The translations under genes and the position numbers were made by a program. A DNA stretch of 64,000 nucleotides. Source: Leclercia sp. AS011 (GTDB lineage: Bacteria; Pseudomonadota; Gammaproteobacteria; Enterobacterales; Enterobacteriaceae). This document shows positions 1 through 8,544 of the stretch, piece by piece; positions within the stretch are counted from its first letter, which is position 1, and the number at the start of each line of letters is the position of its first letter. The DNA lies in assembly GCF_037152535.1 (NCBI RefSeq), contig NZ_JBBCMA010000001.1:1364001-1428000 (forward strand), read 5' to 3'. The notes under the pieces are model-generated. The model was given only the letters and a program-made list of their open reading frames with translations. It ran no database searches and was not told the DNA's origin.

Positions 1-36
1 CAGGTACAGCTCGTTATAGTTTTCCCGCTTCGCCAT
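1..36 (-). CDS. LysR-family regulator, N-terminal fragment (runs off the left edge)
   Basis: An ATG on the minus strand at 36 opens a frame reading MAKRENYNELYL that continues beyond position 1. This start is typical of LysR-type activators that are encoded divergently from the gene they control. Only 12 codons are visible, so the helix-turn-helix itself is not seen. The divergent alpha/beta hydrolase at 159 is the likely target. The family call is inferred from the N-terminal residues and the gene arrangement. Confidence 0.45.
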   Translation of the reverse strand, partial: MAKRENYNELYL

Positions 37-158
37 CACCGTCCCCCTCACCCATTCATAACAATATGGTATGAATCTTAGCAGCTTTCACCCTCTAATC
101 AGCATTATTTCTGCTAACTATACTGGGCTCCACACAACAACACAGCCCGGTGCCTCTT

Positions 159-1286
159 ATGAAAACACTTGCCCGAAAAATGACAGTCGCGATGCTGCTG
201 TGCGCATCCTTAAGTGGAGTGACGACAATGAGTTACGCAGATACCACCAATCCGAACGCGCCCGTTTCGATGATCGCGAAATGGGACAAAACCTTCGCCG
301 AGAGCGACAAAGTGGATCACCGCAAGGTCTCCTTCCCGAACCGCTACGGGATCACCTTAGTGGCCGATCTTTACCTGCCGAAAGACCGGGGCGATCGCAA
401 GCTGGCGGCGATTGCGGTCAGCGGGCCGTTTGGCGCGGTGAAAGAGCAATCCAGCGGCCTGTATGCTCAGACCCTGGCTGAACAGGGCTTTGTGACCCTG
501 GCCTTCGACCCCTCTTACACCGGCGAAAGTGGCGGCCAGCCGCGTAACGTCGCTTCGCCAGACATCAACACCGAGGACTTTAGCGCGGCGGTAGATTTCC
601 TGGGCTTACAGAAAGAGGTGGATCGCAACCGCATCGGCATCCTTGGCATCTGCGGCTGGGGCGGGATGGCGCTGAACGCAGCATCCATGGACACCCGCGT
701 CAAAGCGGTCGCCACCAGCGTGATGTACGACATGAGCCGGGCGATGGGTCACGGCGTGGGCGATGGCAAAGACCGCTACTCTGCGGCCGATCGCCATGCG
801 GTCCTGCAATACCTGAACGAACAGCGCTGGAAGGATGCTGAAAACGGCACCTTCGCCCACGGCGGCCACGATATTAATGTCGACCAGAACGGCAACGTGA
901 GCGCGGCGAAACGTATTCTGCCGGAGGCATTGCCAGCCGATCCGCATCCGGTGCTGAAAGAGTTCTTTGACTACTACCGGATGCCGCGCGGCTTCCATGA
1001 GCGTTCCGTGAACTCCACCGGGGCATGGACCGCGACGATGCCGCTGTCGTTTATGAATATGCCGCTGCTGAGCTACGCCAACGAGATCAGCATCCCGACG
1101 CTGATCGTGACCGGTGAAAAGGCGCATTCACGCTACTTTGCTGAAGATGCGTACAACGCCGTCGGCAGCAAACAGAAAGAGCTGGTGATCGTCCCGGGCG
1201 CTAACCATGTCGATCTGTACGACAACGTCGCCGGTAAGATCCCCTTTGCGCAGTTCGGGCAGTTCTTCAAAACCAGCCTGAAGTAA
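159..1286 (+). CDS. secreted alpha/beta hydrolase (dienelactone hydrolase-like)
   Basis: A 375-residue protein with an N-terminal signal peptide (hydrophobic stretch about residues 8-25, cleavage probably after SYA) and an alpha/beta-hydrolase fold. The region around GILGICGWGG carries Cys where the nucleophile elbow normally has Ser or Asp, as in dienelactone hydrolases. Other fold marks are ADLYLP near the N-terminus and a C-terminal VPGANHVDLYD supplying the catalytic His. The ATG at 159 is preferred over an in-frame GTG at 150 because it begins a standard signal sequence. The substrate is unknown. It is divergent from a LysR-type gene, which probably regulates it, and a terminator-like hairpin separates it from the MFS gene downstream. 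Confidence 0.8.
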   Translation: MKTLARKMTVAMLLCASLSGVTTMSYADTTNPNAPVSMIAKWDKTFAESDKVDHRKVSFPNRYGITLVADLYLPKDRGDRKLAAIAVSGPFGAVKEQSSGLYAQTLAEQGFVTLAFDPSYTGESGGQPRNVASPDINTEDFSAAVDFLGLQKEVDRNRIGILGICGWGGMALNAASMDTRVKAVATSVMYDMSRAMGHGVGDGKDRYSAADRHAVLQYLNEQRWKDAENGTFAHGGHDINVDQNGNVSAAKRILPEALPADPHPVLKEFFDYYRMPRGFHERSVNSTGAWTATMPLSFMNMPLLSYANEISIPTLIVTGEKAHSRYFAEDAYNAVGSKQKELVIVPGANHVDLYDNVAGKIPFAQFGQFFKTSLK

Positions 1287-1293
1287 CCTCTCA

Positions 1294-1324
1294 GCCACCT
1301 GTCCCGGCAGGTGGCGCTGTTTTC
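1294..1324 (+). terminator. Rho-independent terminator after the hydrolase
   Basis: CCACCTG (1295-1301) and CAGGTGG (1308-1314) form a perfect 7-bp stem, extended by a G-C pair, around a 6-base loop. A short T-rich tract follows (1318-1323). It lies between the hydrolase stop and the next start. Confidence 0.55.
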
Positions 1325-1342
1325 CCCTCGTGAAATCTGACT

Positions 1343-2533
1343 ATGTCCACACTGAGCCAAACATCACAACATAACCAACGCGCGTACTGGGGCGGCATTT
1401 TCGCCATGACCCTGTGCGTATTTGTCCTGATTGCATCGGAGTTTATGCCGGTCAGCCTGCTGACCCCCATTGCCGGCGATCTGGGCGTGACGGAGGGTCT
1501 CGCAGGCCAGGGGATTGCCATCTCCGGCGCGCTGGCGGTCCTGACCAGCCTGAGCCTGTCGCATCTTGCCGGGAATATGAACCGTAAAACTCTCCTGCTG
1601 GGCATGACGCTGTTGATGACGATATCGAGCCTGATTATCGCCTTTGCCTCCAGCTACCTGGTCTATATGGCCGGGCGCGCCCTGATTGGGATCGCCATCG
1701 GTGGCTTCTGGTCGATGTCTGCGGCGACGGCCATGCGCCTGGTGCCGCAGCATCAGGTCTCCCGGGCGCTGGCAATTTTCAACGGCGGTAACGCCCTGGC
1801 GACGGTGGTCGCCGCTCCGCTCGGTAGCTATCTCGGGGCCACCATCGGCTGGCGCGGAGCCTTCCTGTGCCTGGTCCCGGTGGCGATCGCGGCGTTTATC
1901 TGGCAGTGGTTTAGCCTGCCCGACATGCAAGGGAACAAGAGCCGGACCTCACGCGGCACCCTCTTCCGCCTGTTCCGTCTGCCGGTCGTTTCCATCGGCC
2001 TGCTGGCCTGCGGCCTGTTCTTTATGGGCCAGTTTGCGCTGTTTACCTACGTGCGGCCCTTTCTCGAGACCGTTACCCACGTCAGCGCCTCCGGCTTATC
2101 GCTGATCCTGCTCACCATCGGTATCGCGGGGTTTGTTGGCACGCTAATCGTTGCCTTCTTCCTGAACGCCCGGTTTTACCTGACGTTAATGGCGATTCCG
2201 CTCCTGATGGCCGCCATCGCCGGGCTGTTAACCCTCACCGGCCAGAGCCTCTGGATCGTCGCCCTGCTGTTGGGATTCTGGGGTCTGCTGGCAACTGCAG
2301 CACCCACGGGATGGTGGACATGGCTCGCCCGTACTCTGCCCGATGATGCAGAAGCCGGCGGCGGGCTGATGGTGGCGGTGATCCAGCTCTCGATTGCGCT
2401 GGGCTCAACGGTTGGGGGGATGGTCTTTGATAACCTGGGCTGGCAAAGCACCTTTGCGCTGAGCGGGATTTTGCTGCTGAGCGCGGTGCTGTTGACCTGG
2501 TTAACTTCAGGCAAAAGCGCGATTAAGGATTAA
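1343..2533 (+). CDS. MFS transporter, DHA1-type exporter
   Basis: A 396-residue polytopic inner-membrane protein with about 12 hydrophobic segments. It has the major-facilitator N-terminal pattern EFMPVSLLTPIAGDLGV typical of the DHA1 sugar/nucleoside/drug exporter group (AraJ, NepI, YdhP relatives). The length is normal for the family. The exported substrate cannot be read from sequence; purine-nucleoside or sugar efflux is plausible because NepI-like proteins share this N-terminus. It follows the secreted hydrolase on the same strand but is separated from it by a terminator-like hairpin, so co-transcription is uncertain. Its ribosome binding site is weak. Confidence 0.8.
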   Translation: MSTLSQTSQHNQRAYWGGIFAMTLCVFVLIASEFMPVSLLTPIAGDLGVTEGLAGQGIAISGALAVLTSLSLSHLAGNMNRKTLLLGMTLLMTISSLIIAFASSYLVYMAGRALIGIAIGGFWSMSAATAMRLVPQHQVSRALAIFNGGNALATVVAAPLGSYLGATIGWRGAFLCLVPVAIAAFIWQWFSLPDMQGNKSRTSRGTLFRLFRLPVVSIGLLACGLFFMGQFALFTYVRPFLETVTHVSASGLSLILLTIGIAGFVGTLIVAFFLNARFYLTLMAIPLLMAAIAGLLTLTGQSLWIVALLLGFWGLLATAAPTGWWTWLARTLPDDAEAGGGLMVAVIQLSIALGSTVGGMVFDNLGWQSTFALSGILLLSAVLLTWLTSGKSAIKD

Positions 2534-2621
2534 CCTGACATTGACTCTCAAGCCATTGCCCGAGGATGGGCCACAATTTCTCCGCGCATCGCGCTCACTT
2601 TACTCCCTGACTCCCGCTCCG

Positions 2622-3242
2622 TTATCGACTACTGAATGCCAGTTTGGCGGCAAAGCAGAGAAAGAGTCCTCCGGTTGCACGATCCATGGCGCTGATGACG
2701 CGGCGTTTTCTCAGGATACCGGATGCGAAGTGCGTGGACAGAATAAGCGTGACGGACCACAGGGTGCCGATCAAAACATGAATGCCGACAAGGATAAATG
2801 TCCAGAGCACGGGTGAATGCCCGGCGGGGATAAACTGCGGTAAAAACGACACATAAAAAATGCCCATTTTGGGATTGAGTACGTTGCCGAGCATGCCTTT
2901 AACAAACCAGTTCCCGTGAGCCGTGGTATTGCCCGCCCCCTGACTGAAAGACGATCGGGGGCGCATCAGGAGTTGCAGGCCCAGCCAGCAAAGGTAAGCC
3001 GCACCGCAGATTTTCAGGACGGTATAGGCGAGCGCTGAAACCGCCATCAGTGCGCCCAGACCGAGCGCGACAAGCGCTCCCCAGATAAAACAGCCCGCAT
3101 CAATGCCAAGAGCGGCCTGAAAAGCTTTTTTACCCCCTTCAGCGCAGGCGGTTCGAAGAATGAGTGCCGTATCCAGGCCAGGCGTGAGGGTAAGCAAGAG
3201 TGCAGCAAAGGAGAAAGCGAGAAGTGAATCGGTAACAGACAT
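2622..3242 (-). CDS. LysE/RhtB-family amino-acid exporter
   Basis: A 206-residue membrane protein with five to six hydrophobic segments and the LysE/RhtB family signature TPGLDTALILR near residue 20, followed by GIDAGCFIWG. The family exports amino acids or their derivatives (Lys, homoserine, Thr, Leu) from the cytoplasm; which one applies here is not determinable. It is convergent with the MFS gene, with an 88-base spacer in which nothing else is seen. It appears to be a single-gene unit transcribed from the 3243-3450 intergenic region. Confidence 0.85.
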   Translation of the reverse strand: MSVTDSLLAFSFAALLLTLTPGLDTALILRTACAEGGKKAFQAALGIDAGCFIWGALVALGLGALMAVSALAYTVLKICGAAYLCWLGLQLLMRPRSSFSQGAGNTTAHGNWFVKGMLGNVLNPKMGIFYVSFLPQFIPAGHSPVLWTFILVGIHVLIGTLWSVTLILSTHFASGILRKRRVISAMDRATGGLFLCFAAKLAFSSR

Positions 3243-3450
3243 TTTCTTTATCCGAAAGAGCGGATGTTATCGGGTTGCCTCCGTTCAAACAATCCCTTAC
3301 GGGCATTTTGTTAAAAAATTGCTACAAAAACCTGTTCTACAGAGTATCGCTTGCGACGTAAAATCAAAGGGTAACAGGTTCATCACTGACGGCTTCAGAA
3401 ATGAGGCTCGGCCAGGGTTCATGTAAACCATTCAGGATAGGGAATGTCAG

Positions 3451-4011
3451 ATGCCATCTCAGTACACACTCATTGACCTGCTCGGGCTACTGGTTTTCTC
3501 ACGGAAATATCCCTTTCTCCACGACGATCTGGACCGTCTGATCGTTGCATGGGCTGAAGATCAACTCACCCAGGGAAGTGAGTCGGAGACGCTATTAATC
3601 CTCGCGTCACTGGGGTTTGATGAGCGCCCTGAACGGGACGAGGTTGAACTCTATTTGTCACGATATATGGCAGAGCGGCAGATAGACCTGCCGCCGCTAA
3701 AAGATGCGGCCCTGATCTGGATAAGGCTCTTTATGCGTCAACTTTCTCAGTGCACGTCCATTCAGGATGCCGAACAGAAAATGAATTTTCTGGTGTGTCA
3801 CTGGCTCGAACCTGACGTAAAGATTTTCGTGGCGGTGGTCGATACTCTGAAATCGCTTTACTGGCATCTCTTTGATGAATGGGAGGGGCCTGGCACAAGC
3901 GAAGCAGTAAGGATGCAGGAGTCAGAGTTCTTCGAGCTGATTGATCGTGCGATGCTGCCCTATTCCCGAAAAATTAATAATCCAGACTGGCGGGATCTGC
4001 TTGTGCGGTAA
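3451..4011 (+). CDS. hypothetical acidic protein
   Basis: A 186-residue soluble protein preceded by a purine-rich ribosome binding site (AGGATAGGGA, 3434-3443). It is acidic and predicted mostly helical, with no signal peptide or membrane segment and several Trp residues (WAEDQL, WIRLFM, CHWLEP, YWHLFDEW). I do not recognise the family. The size, acidity and isolated position are reminiscent of small immunity proteins of contact-dependent or type VI toxin systems, but no toxin gene lies beside it, so that is only a guess. Confidence 0.6.
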   Translation: MPSQYTLIDLLGLLVFSRKYPFLHDDLDRLIVAWAEDQLTQGSESETLLILASLGFDERPERDEVELYLSRYMAERQIDLPPLKDAALIWIRLFMRQLSQCTSIQDAEQKMNFLVCHWLEPDVKIFVAVVDTLKSLYWHLFDEWEGPGTSEAVRMQESEFFELIDRAMLPYSRKINNPDWRDLLVR

Positions 4012-4081
4012 TGATTAACGTCCGGGCTTCGTTTTTAACTGCCGTTTATATGACCAACAATAAGGGTCGTTGGGCATGGTA

Positions 4082-4321
4082 CTACGTCGTCTCATTTAAA
4101 TAGTGAAGATATTCGTCCCAGACTTTTTCAGGGTTGAAATCTTTATACCCTCTTTCCTCTGCCAAACTGCGGGCGCTGTCCGCTGGAAGTGCAATGCATG
4201 TCCCCGAATCCCTGATGGATTCCACCTCTTCACGGGTAAGCTGGCTTCCTTTTTTATCATGAGCACTGATGATCAACTGAACCAGCGGGGGAATGAAACA
4301 GAGATAAAGATCTTCACTCAT
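4082..4321 (-). CDS. small hypothetical protein
   Basis: A 79-residue protein starting MSEDLYLCF, with a charged helical middle (LTREEVESIRDSG) and a Trp/Tyr-rich C-terminus (VWDEYLHYL). No signal or membrane segment is evident. The family is not recognised. It lies between two other proteins of unknown role on alternating strands. The composition looks like a real gene rather than antisense noise, but support is limited to the open frame and codon use. Confidence 0.5.
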   Translation of the reverse strand: MSEDLYLCFIPPLVQLIISAHDKKGSQLTREEVESIRDSGTCIALPADSARSLAEERGYKDFNPEKVWDEYLHYLNETT

Positions 4322-4431
4322 TTTGCGCCTTTTACCTTTTATGCTGTTAACGCTGTTCAGTTTAACGGGGAGTAGAGTCTTGATGAATTGCCCATCCTGC
4401 AGAAATCGTCGTGGATGGGCAATCCGCCAGA

Positions 4432-4953
4432 TTACCGGAGAACTGTTCTCAGGTTTTCGTAGATATCCAGCGCTTTTGTCACGCTAGCTTCATCCATCGA
4501 CATTTCGGAAAAGTCGGTGAACAGGGCATCAGAACTGTGTTTGTTGATGATAAAAAGCTTTTTGCCCTGAACAACTCGATATTCAATATCGTACTCTTTG
4601 CGCGTCAGCGATCCTGTATCCGGAACCGTGAATCTGGTTTTCGCTCCCGTATCTTTGGGGTCCCACTTCAGGAATCCGGAATAGTAGTTAATCCAGTTTT
4701 CAAGGGTGTATTTGGTGACATAACCGAACTGGGTTACGGCATTGCCGCCGTTATAGACCACGATCTGGGCATACTCGCCATCATCGTCCTGACGTAACGT
4801 CCCGTGAAAGGAATCAATATATTTAGGCTCTTTGGGGAGGTTGATATCAATGCCCGTACGGTATTGAGTCCAGGGATAATAGAATGCGGGTTTACCGGGG
4901 GTGGAACAGCCTGCCAACAGTAATACACATAATAATCCCAACACTTTTTTCAT
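4432..4953 (-). CDS. putative lipoprotein of unknown function
   Basis: A 173-residue protein with a lipoprotein signal: MKK, a hydrophobic core and the lipobox LLAGC with the lipidated Cys at residue 16. Ser follows the Cys, so outer-membrane sorting is expected. The mature part is rich in Tyr and beta-forming stretches (FHGTLRQDDDGEYAQIVVYNGG), with no recognised domain. It is preceded by AGGAG-like purines on the minus strand and stands alone. The function cannot be assigned. Confidence 0.7.
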   Translation of the reverse strand: MKKVLGLLCVLLLAGCSTPGKPAFYYPWTQYRTGIDINLPKEPKYIDSFHGTLRQDDDGEYAQIVVYNGGNAVTQFGYVTKYTLENWINYYSGFLKWDPKDTGAKTRFTVPDTGSLTRKEYDIEYRVVQGKKLFIINKHSSDALFTDFSEMSMDEASVTKALDIYENLRTVLR

Positions 4954-5105
4954 TGTTACTCCTTTCTGAATACTTCCATTGTTTTGTCACTATTACATAA
5001 ACCATTACTTACCGCACGCCACCCCCTCCCCACCAGAATTTGCCCTAAACTCCTTACACAACTGCTGTATTGTTCTTAAACATTCATAAAAAGGACACCT
5101 GCACC

Positions 5106-5729
5106 ATGCTAAAAATCCTCGGCAAAACCACCTCCATCAACGTGCGCAAAGTGCTCTGGACCTGCGAAGAAGCGGGTCTGGACTATCTGCAGGAAGATTA
5201 CGGCAGCGGCTTTGCCTCAACGGAGACCGACGCCTTCCGCGCGCTGAACCCGAACGCCATGGTGCCGGTGCTGATCGACGGCGACTTTGTGCTGTGGGAA
5301 TCCAACGCTATCTGCCGCTATCTGGTGCGCAAAGCCGGGCGCGACGACCTGCTTCCTGCGGATCCGCGGGCGTGCGCCAATATTGAGCGCTGGATGGACT
5401 GGCAGGCGACCGAATTCAACAACGCCTGGCGCTACGTCTTTCCGGCGCTGGGACGCAAAAACCCGGACTTTAACGATCCTGAGCGAATTGCAGCGGGGAT
5501 TACGGAGTGGAACCACCACATCATGATCCTTGAACAGCAGCTGCAACGCACCGGGGCCTGGGTGGCGGGCGAGACTTTTACCCTGGCCGACGTGGTGCTG
5601 GGGCTGTCGGTGAACCGCTGGAAGATGACGCCCTTTGAGCACCCGCAGGTGCCCGCCATCGAGGCCTGGTTTGAACGTTTAAATCAGCGTGAAGCATTTT
5701 TACGCCACGGGAATAATGGCATGTTGTGA
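5106..5729 (+). CDS. glutathione S-transferase family protein
   Basis: A 207-residue GST-fold protein. The N-terminal thioredoxin-like domain (about 1-80) has the GSH-binding features NVRKVLW, the cis-Pro VPVL and the WESNAI segment. The C-terminal all-helical domain carries the N-capping motif FTLADVVLG. It resembles E. coli GstB (YliJ) in the S/T-N-V-R/K-K-V start, so bromoacetate-type or isothiocyanate detoxification is possible. The ATG at 5106 is chosen because AAGGA (5090-5094) sits about 11 bases upstream and the fold begins at once; the longer in-frame start at 5070 would add 12 unlikely residues. Confidence 0.85.
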   Translation: MLKILGKTTSINVRKVLWTCEEAGLDYLQEDYGSGFASTETDAFRALNPNAMVPVLIDGDFVLWESNAICRYLVRKAGRDDLLPADPRACANIERWMDWQATEFNNAWRYVFPALGRKNPDFNDPERIAAGITEWNHHIMILEQQLQRTGAWVAGETFTLADVVLGLSVNRWKMTPFEHPQVPAIEAWFERLNQREAFLRHGNNGML

Positions 5730-5831
5730 GCATGGCGCGCCTGATGCTTAATAATCACTTTCTTATCAAGGTTATTTTAATTAATTACGAAATCTACACA
5801 GGCCTCCGGTGCCGTAATAATTAAGCACTAT

Positions 5832-5881
5832 CCTGGACAACCCAGGAATTCGCTTTGCTAGCCTGATGATTCAGGCAAAGC
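5832..5881 (+). promoter_or_regulatory. two hairpins in the leader of the DUF1275 gene
   Basis: CCTGG/CCAGG (5832-5836, 5842-5846) is followed by a longer stem made of GCTTTG plus CCTG (5852-5857, 5862-5865) pairing with CAGG plus CAAAGC (5872-5881), with a CTAG bulge. The second hairpin ends eight bases before the GGAGG Shine-Dalgarno of the next gene. It could influence translation or RNA stability; that role is inferred from position only. Confidence 0.35.
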
Positions 5882-5899
5882 TCAAACCGGAGGTATTCT

Positions 5900-6643
5900 T
5901 TGCTGATTAAACTCAAGAAAGAACGAACGCATCAGGAGGATCGCCGGCTTGCCCTCTGGCTGGCGACTTCCGCAGGATTGCTGAATGCTATTGCATTGGG
6001 GGCCTTCGGCTTTTTTCCTTCCCATATGACCGGCAACACCTCACAGTTATCCAGCGAAGTCTCCTCAACGGATCTGAACGATATTATTTTCTTTGCCACC
6101 CTTATTTTGTCGTTTGTGTCGGGGGCAATTATTGCGCGGATTATTGTTTTATGGGGCCTCATTCACAATGTGCGGCTCATTTTTTGTCAGGTTCTGTTTA
6201 TTGAAGGGTTATTGCTGGCTGGTGTCTCCCTGTACGAAATGTATTTCCATACTCTCACCACCAATCGGGAAATTATTGTTTTTCTCTGCGGCCTGATGGG
6301 GATCCATAATTCCACCTCCACCCAACTTTCCGGCGGCCGGGTAAGATCCACTCACATTACCGGCACCTTAACCGACGCAGGCATTGCGCTGGCCTCCGTG
6401 GTGGTGGCAATGCTACGCCGGGATTTCTCCAAAGATACGACCGCACAACGAAGCCAGTTGACAACCCATCTCACCACCCTTTTCTCGTTTATTACCGGGG
6501 GTATTGTCGGGCTGATCCTGTTCAGAAATTTTGGCTTTCAGGCGATGCTGGCGCTGGGGCTGATGCTGACCCTGGTGGCCGCTTTCTGCATTATCAGCAC
6601 CTCGCTGCGGGTGCGGAAGGTTCGCGCTGCACTCAGCAAATAG
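5900..6643 (+). CDS. DUF1275 (YoaK-like) membrane protein
   Basis: A 247-residue protein with about six hydrophobic segments and the hallmarks of the DUF1275/YoaK family: an early GLLNAIALGAFGFF stretch, the SHMTGNTSQLS motif, and the repeated THITGTLTDAG motif in the second half. The molecular role of the family is unknown; transport has been proposed. The start is a TTG with a strong GGAGG (5889-5893) at good spacing, and no ATG is available at the N-terminus. It is a single-gene unit followed by an 11-bp inverted repeat. Confidence 0.8.
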   Translation: MLIKLKKERTHQEDRRLALWLATSAGLLNAIALGAFGFFPSHMTGNTSQLSSEVSSTDLNDIIFFATLILSFVSGAIIARIIVLWGLIHNVRLIFCQVLFIEGLLLAGVSLYEMYFHTLTTNREIIVFLCGLMGIHNSTSTQLSGGRVRSTHITGTLTDAGIALASVVVAMLRRDFSKDTTAQRSQLTTHLTTLFSFITGGIVGLILFRNFGFQAMLALGLMLTLVAAFCIISTSLRVRKVRAALSK

Positions 6644-6657
6644 TTTATGCCGTTCAC

Positions 6658-6684
6658 TCGTTAAGTGACGGTGTCACTTAACGA
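6658..6684 (+). terminator. inverted repeat after the DUF1275 gene
   Basis: TCGTTAAGTGA (6658-6668) and TCACTTAACGA (6674-6684) are perfect 11-bp complements around a 5-base loop. The following AACTCTCTTT is only weakly T-rich, so termination efficiency is uncertain. Confidence 0.5.
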
Positions 6685-6906
6685 AACTCTCTTTAGGAGT
6701 ATTCTGCCTGCCCCCCGATCGCCCCTTATCCCATAAGGCTTAACCCATGATTTCCCCTGTTTTCATCGGGTTACTTATCTCACCGCTTCGCTGGAACCCT
6801 TCCCAAACGCTTGCTATAGCTCAATGACCCCTGCCGAATCATGGCATAACAACAGGCAACCGGTGGTTGCTATAACGAACGCATGCGCACAGGGAGATAC
6901 ATCGCA

Positions 6907-7617
6907 ATGCATCCATTATTCAAACGCTCGCTGCTTTTTATCGGCGCGATTATTGTGGTCGTCGCCCTCCTCGTCTGGGGAATTGGGCTGGAGACGATCA
7001 AAGCGCGCCAGGTTGACCTGGTCTATCTCGGGCAACAGCATCTGATTTTAGTCTTCTCATCCATGTTCTTTGCCCTGCTGATCGGTATTCCCAGCGGTAT
7101 TCTGCTGAGCCGTCCGGCGGCCCGGGGTATCGCCGAGTACGTGATGCAGATCTTTAACGTCGGCAACACTCTGCCCCCGCTGGCGGTGCTGGCCCTGGCG
7201 ATGGTGGTGATTGGCATTGGCGATACCCCGGCCATTATCGCCCTGTTCCTCGCCTCGCTGCTGCCGATTGTACGTAACACCTACGCCGGGCTGTGCTCGG
7301 TGCCGGGCTCGCTGCTGGAAGCGGCGAACGGCATCGGGATGACCAAAGGGCAGCGTCTGTGGCAGGTGGAAATCCCTAACGCCTGGCCGGTCATGCTCTC
7401 CGGGATCCGCATCGCCACCGCCATTAACGTCGGTACCGCGCCGCTGGCTTTCCTCATCGGTGCCAGCAGCTACGGCGAGCTGATTTTCCCGGGTATTTAC
7501 CTGAACGACTTCCCGACGCTGATCCTGGGTGCCGCGGCCACCGCCCTGTTCGCCCTGATTCTGGACACGCTGCTCGCGGCGCTGGGTCGTCTGATGAGCC
7601 CGCATCTCGCGCGATAA
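6907..7617 (+). CDS. osmY: osmoprotectant ABC importer permease OsmY
   Basis: A 236-residue permease of the OpuC/ProU-like betaine family with about six membrane segments and the binding-protein-dependent transport loop (EAANGIGMTKGQRLWQVE) that couples to the ATPase. It is the first of four tightly linked genes matching the order of Salmonella OsmU (OsmV ATPase, OsmW and OsmY permeases, OsmX binding protein), which lies next to clcB in Salmonella as here. The ATG at 6907 is preferred because AGGGAGA (6891-6897) precedes it; an ATG at 6883 lacks a site. This is not the E. coli periplasmic protein also called OsmY. Confidence 0.85.
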   Translation: MHPLFKRSLLFIGAIIVVVALLVWGIGLETIKARQVDLVYLGQQHLILVFSSMFFALLIGIPSGILLSRPAARGIAEYVMQIFNVGNTLPPLAVLALAMVVIGIGDTPAIIALFLASLLPIVRNTYAGLCSVPGSLLEAANGIGMTKGQRLWQVEIPNAWPVMLSGIRIATAINVGTAPLAFLIGASSYGELIFPGIYLNDFPTLILGAAATALFALILDTLLAALGRLMSPHLAR

Positions 7618-7635
7618 TTATAACAAGGAGCTTCT

Positions 7636-8535
7636 ATGAGACTGTTTACCGGCCTGACGGCGCTGTGCGCCGCCGCGCTCTTCTCCAGCCAGGCGCTCGC
7701 CGCGCCGCTGATCCTGGCGACCAAGAGCTTTACCGAGCAGCACATTCTTTCGGCCATGACCGTGCAGTACCTGCAAAAGAAAGGTTTTCAGGTCCAGCCG
7801 CAGACCAACATTGCGACGGTGATCTCCCGCAACGCGATGATCAACAAGCAGATCGACATGACCTGGGAGTATACCGGCACGTCGCTGATCATTTTTAACC
7901 ACATCAACAAACGCATGTCGCCAGAAGAGTCGTACGAGACGGTGAAACGCCTGGATGCGAAGCACGGCCTGGTGTGGCTCAAACCCGCCGATATGAACAA
8001 CACCTACGCATTCGCCATGCAGCGTAAGCGCGCGGAAGCGGAACATATCAACACCATGTCAGAGCTGGTGGCGAAAGTTGAGCAGGTGCGTAAAACCGAT
8101 CCGGATAACAACTGGATGCTGGGCCTGGACCTGGAATTTTCCGGGCGCAGTGACGGCATGAAGCCGCTGCAGGCCGCCTATAACCTGGAGCTGGACCGTC
8201 CGCAGATCCGTCAGATGGACCCCGGTCTGGTCTATAACGCGGTGCGCGACGGCTTTGTCGATGCCGGGCTGATCTACACCACCGACGGGCGCGTGAAGGG
8301 CTTCGACCTGAAGGTGCTGGAAGATGACAAAGGCTTCTTCCCGAGCTATGCCGTCACCCCGGTGGTGCGTAAGGACACGCTGGAGGCCAACCCGGGTCTG
8401 GAGGAGGCGCTGAACACCCTCTCCGCCCAGCTCAACAACGACGTTATCACCGAGCTGAACAAGAAGGTGGATATCGATCATCAGTCACCGCAGCAGGTCG
8501 CCCGTGATTTCCTGCGTAGCAAGCAGCTGCTGTAA
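7636..8535 (+). CDS. osmX: osmoprotectant ABC importer substrate-binding protein OsmX
   Basis: A 299-residue periplasmic protein of the OpuAC/ProX-like group. A signal peptide (residues 1-22, cleavage after ALA) is followed by [17 protein letters not shown], the usual start of these proteins. TWEYTGTSL and the [15 protein letters not shown] segment correspond to the quaternary-amine binding region. It binds glycine betaine or choline-O-sulfate-type osmolytes in the family studied in Salmonella. AAGGAG (7624-7629) precedes the ATG. The gene lies 18 bases after osmY and 9 bases before osmW, so one operon is clear. Confidence 0.88.
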   Translation: MRLFTGLTALCAAALFSSQALAAPLILATKSFTEQHILSAMTVQYLQKKGFQVQPQTNIATVISRNAMINKQIDMTWEYTGTSLIIFNHINKRMSPEESYETVKRLDAKHGLVWLKPADMNNTYAFAMQRKRAEAEHINTMSELVAKVEQVRKTDPDNNWMLGLDLEFSGRSDGMKPLQAAYNLELDRPQIRQMDPGLVYNAVRDGFVDAGLIYTTDGRVKGFDLKVLEDDKGFFPSYAVTPVVRKDTLEANPGLEEALNTLSAQLNNDVITELNKKVDIDHQSPQQVARDFLRSKQLL

Positions 8536-8544
8536 GGAGGCGCT

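Noticed and set aside
71..481. A 136-codon frame overlapping the start of the first hydrolase
   Set aside because: Out of frame with a well-supported exported hydrolase; Arg/Ser-rich composition typical of a shadow frame.
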